NCBI GenBank assembly: GCA_013696265.1
Contig: JACCYX010000167.1
Coordinates: forward strand, 1 to 16,422
Direction: 5' to 3'
From: Chloroflexia bacterium
GTDB taxonomy: Bacteria; Chloroflexota; Chloroflexia; Thermomicrobiales; UBA6265
Length of the DNA stretch: 16,422 bases
Positions within the stretch are counted from its first letter, which is position 1; the number at the start of each line of letters is the position of its first letter. Made by a program: the position numbers and the translations under genes. A model generated the notes under the pieces. The model was not told the origin of the DNA and ran no database searches. It saw only the letters and a list, made by a program, of their open reading frames with translations. This document shows, one piece after another, positions 14,437 through 16,422 of this stretch.

Positions 14437-15860
14437 AATTCCTTTTCCTGCTCTTCCCTGTTCACATCCAGCGTTGACACCGCCGCGCGAAACTGCTCGC
14501 CCCGATCGAACTCGTTGCGGAACATGCCGAAGCTGGCGCAGGCGGGACAGAGTGCCACCAGATCCCCCGGTTCCGCATCGCCAGCCGCCGCGCGCACGGC
14601 CGCTGCCATCGAGTCAAATGTACCGGAAATCGCCACCCGGCGTTCGGCGATCAAGGTCCGCAGCGTGGGCGTCGCCGATCCTTCGAGCAGGTAGACCTTC
14701 ACGTTCCTCGATCGCAACTCGTCGGCAAACGGAGTGAGATCGGTCCGCTTGTCGGCTCCTCCAGCAATCAGCCGCAGCGTCTTCGCGCGTGGCGCCAGCA
14801 CGCGCACTCCCGCGATCGCCGCCGCCGGCGCGGTGGCGGACGTGTCGTTGACGTAGGTGACGCCGCCAATCTCAGTCACCACGTCGAGCCGGTTCTCGAC
14901 GCCGGTGAACGACCGCAACCCCTCGGCGATCGCCCACTCCGGCACATCATAGGCATGCGCGGCGGCAACCGCGGCCAGCGCGTTGCTCGCGCCATGATTG
15001 CCCGCGAGCGCGAGCACGCCGGGACGCTCGAAGGTCATCCGCATCGCCCCATCGACTAGCACGAGGTCCTCGCCGATGCCCCAAGCACCGTCCTCATGAG
15101 GTTGACCCAACCCGAACGGGAAGCGGCGGGCACGAGTTTCTTCAACGACCCGGGACGACTCTGGATCGCCCACGTTGTAGACGACGACATCGTCAGGGCG
15201 CATAACGCGGGTGAGACCGCGCTTGGTCGCGGCGTAGTGCTCGAAATCGCGGTAGCGGTCGAGGTGATCGGGAAAGATATTCGTGATCACCGCCACGTGC
15301 GGGCTGAGGCGATGGTCGTTTAGCGATTCGATCTGGAAACTGGAGAGTTCGAGCGCAACCGGCGTTTCCAGAGTCAGCCGGTCGAGTTTCATCAATGCGG
15401 AGATACCCATGTTGCCGGCCAGCATCGAGTCCGGGTTCCAGGCGTGCAGGATGCAGCCGATCAGCGCGGAAACCGTCGTTTTCCCCTTGGTGCCGGTGAC
15501 GCCGATGATCGGCGCCGGGCAATCGCGGAAGAAGATCGACATCTCCATCTCGATCGGGATGCCCGAATCCCTGGCAGCCTTCAGATACGGTGAGTCCATC
15601 GGCACGCCGGGATTGCGCACCACCACGTCGGCGTTCGCGGACGTGAAATCATTCCGATCGTGGCGCCCGAGGTGAAAGGTGATGGGCAGCCCGTCAAGCG
15701 CCGCCACCGAATCCGCTAGCGACTCGGCGTCGCGCGTGTCCGTGACCGTGACAAGTGCGCCGTGCGAGGCAAGATATCTTGCGGCGCCAACACCGCCGCC
15801 GAGGACGCCGAGCCCCATCACCGTCACGCGCTTGCCGCGCCAGTAAGAGGTCGCCGCCAT
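14433..15860 (-). CDS. murD: UDP-MurNAc-L-alanine--D-glutamate ligase
   Basis: Seen: 475 residues from ATG at 15860, immediately after the TAG at 15863-15861 that closes the restored mraY frame. The N-terminal Rossmann-like domain has VMGLGVLGGGVG near 14-25. The central domain has GTKGKTT at 123-129, ELSSFQIE at 171-178, NIFPDHLDRY at 194-203 and the likely carbamylated Lys213 in AATKRGL. The C-terminal domain carries NDTSATAP at 338-345 and CPACASFGMFRNEFDRG near 438-454. Many MurD proteins have NDSKATN at the first of these, so Lys and Asn are replaced. Family knowledge: it adds D-Glu to UDP-MurNAc-L-Ala using ATP in the cytoplasm. Context: the stop overlaps the murC start by four bases. 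ftsW and murG, which often lie between murD and murC, are absent. Confidence 0.97.
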   Translation of the reverse strand: MAATSYWRGKRVTVMGLGVLGGGVGAARYLASHGALVTVTDTRDAESLADSVAALDGLPITFHLGRHDRNDFTSANADVVVRNPGVPMDSPYLKAARDSGIPIEMEMSIFFRDCPAPIIGVTGTKGKTTVSALIGCILHAWNPDSMLAGNMGISALMKLDRLTLETPVALELSSFQIESLNDHRLSPHVAVITNIFPDHLDRYRDFEHYAATKRGLTRVMRPDDVVVYNVGDPESSRVVEETRARRFPFGLGQPHEDGAWGIGEDLVLVDGAMRMTFERPGVLALAGNHGASNALAAVAAAHAYDVPEWAIAEGLRSFTGVENRLDVVTEIGGVTYVNDTSATAPAAAIAGVRVLAPRAKTLRLIAGGADKRTDLTPFADELRSRNVKVYLLEGSATPTLRTLIAERRVAISGTFDSMAAAVRAAAGDAEPGDLVALCPACASFGMFRNEFDRGEQFRAAVSTLDVNREEQEKEL

Positions 15861-16422
15861 CTAGAGCAAAGCCAGCGCCACGCCCAGCAGCCCGGCCATC
15901 ATTCCGGCCAGGGCGAAGCGCATCGTGACCTGGTTTCCGACCAGCCCAGGATCTCGAAGTGGTGGTGCAGCGGCGACATCTTGAAGATGCGCTTGCCGCC
16001 CGACAGCTTGTAATACCCAACCTGAATCATAACCGACAGCATTTCCGCGATGAAGACCGCGCCGACCACGGGCAGCAGGAGCCACTGGCCGGTCATGAAG
16101 GCGGCGGTCGCCAGGGCCGCCCCGATCGCCAGGGCGCCGGTGTCGCCCATGATGACCTGGGCCGGGTGCGCGTTGAACCAGAGGAAACCCGCCAGCGCCC
16201 CAACCATCGAGAAGCAAAAGGTGACGACCCCGAGCTGCCCCTGCCGGTAGGCGATGATGCCGTAGGCGCAGAACGCGATCGCGGCGGTGATCGCGGCCAG
16301 AGTGTCCAGTCCGTCGGTGAGGTTCACGGCGTTCGACATGCCGACAATCGCGACCGCCGCGATCGGCACGTAGAGCCAGCCGACATCGAATTGACCGAAG
16401 AAGGGGATGTACGCCTGGTGCA
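15861..16422 (-). CDS. mraY: Phospho-MurNAc-pentapeptide transferase, partial and frameshifted
   Basis: Seen: the C-terminal half of MraY enters from the window end (reading from 16420 as HQAYIPFFGQFDVGWLYVP). It contains NAVNLTDGLDTLA, FNAHPAQVIMGDTGALAIG and KMSPLHHHFEILGW, with several membrane helices. After GWSET the frame changes: as read, it goes off-family and stops at 15899. One missing base in the GG run at 15932-15933 would restore QVTMRFALAGMMAGLLGVALALL, the usual last membrane helix, ending at TAG 15861-15863 directly before the murD ATG. Family knowledge: MraY transfers phospho-MurNAc-pentapeptide to undecaprenyl phosphate at the inner face of the membrane, giving lipid I. The gene is essential, so a sequencing or assembly error is more likely than a true null mutation. 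The N-terminus lies outside the window. Confidence 0.93.
   Translation of the reverse strand, partial: APGVHPLLRSIRCRLALRADRGGRDCRHVERREPHRRTGHSGRDHRRDRVLRLRHHRLPAGAARGRHLLLLDGWGAGGFPLVQRAPGPGHHGRHRRPGDRGGPGDRRLHDRPVAPAARGRRGLHRGNAVGYDSGWVLQAVGRQAHLQDVAAAPPLRDPGLVGNQVTMRFALAGMMAGLLGVALALL

Noticed and set aside
12520..14694. A 724-codon open frame on the plus strand opposite murC-murB
   Set aside because: It is antisense to an unambiguous gene; its His/Arg/Gly/Asp-rich product matches nothing and is explained by GC bias.

Overview
The window is GC-rich, densely packed bacterial DNA. It best fits a chromosomal segment from a Chloroflexota-like organism, possibly the Thermomicrobia side. That placement is an inference from the GC-rich coding style, the GTAGGGG-type intergenic palindromes and the rearranged division cluster. 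No rRNA or marker search was possible.

Layout. (1) Positions 1-2183, plus strand: the 3' part of a TIM-barrel sugar-phosphate isomerase/epimerase, then a Gfo/Idh/MocA oxidoreductase. This is a typical pair for sugar or inositol-type catabolism. A strong palindromic element lies between them. (2) Positions 2184-7685: an accessory-looking three-gene cassette. A 785-residue protein-kinase-like protein with a long helical-repeat tail is read leftward. Diverging from it are a two-TM, coiled-coil membrane protein and a single-TM protein with a conserved-looking membrane Asp and a degenerate OmpA-like C-terminus. The two membrane proteins resemble the A and B subunits of MotAB/ExbBD/ZorAB ion-driven stators. 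I consider this the most interesting part of the window. (3) Positions 7864-8226: a thioredoxin with its own promoter. (4) Positions 8227-8784: no gene, but a transcript-end hairpin and a nest of inverted repeats of about 300 bp. (5) Positions 8785-16422, minus strand: a cell-wall and division (dcw) cluster, read mraY, murD, murC-murB fusion, ddl, ftsZ, nrdR.

In region 5 the enzymes make and ligate peptidoglycan precursors. MraY forms lipid I, MurC and MurD add L-Ala and D-Glu, MurB reduces UDP-GlcNAc-enolpyruvate, and Ddl makes D-Ala-D-Ala. FtsZ builds the division ring, and NrdR controls deoxyribonucleotide synthesis. Genes from mraY to murC abut or overlap, so they are surely one transcript. 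ftsZ has a clear promoter of its own. The ftsW, murG, ftsQ and ftsA genes often found among these are absent here. mraY is cut by the window end and carries an apparent one-base deletion near its 3' end.

No tRNA, rRNA, CRISPR array, insertion sequence or transposase was seen.
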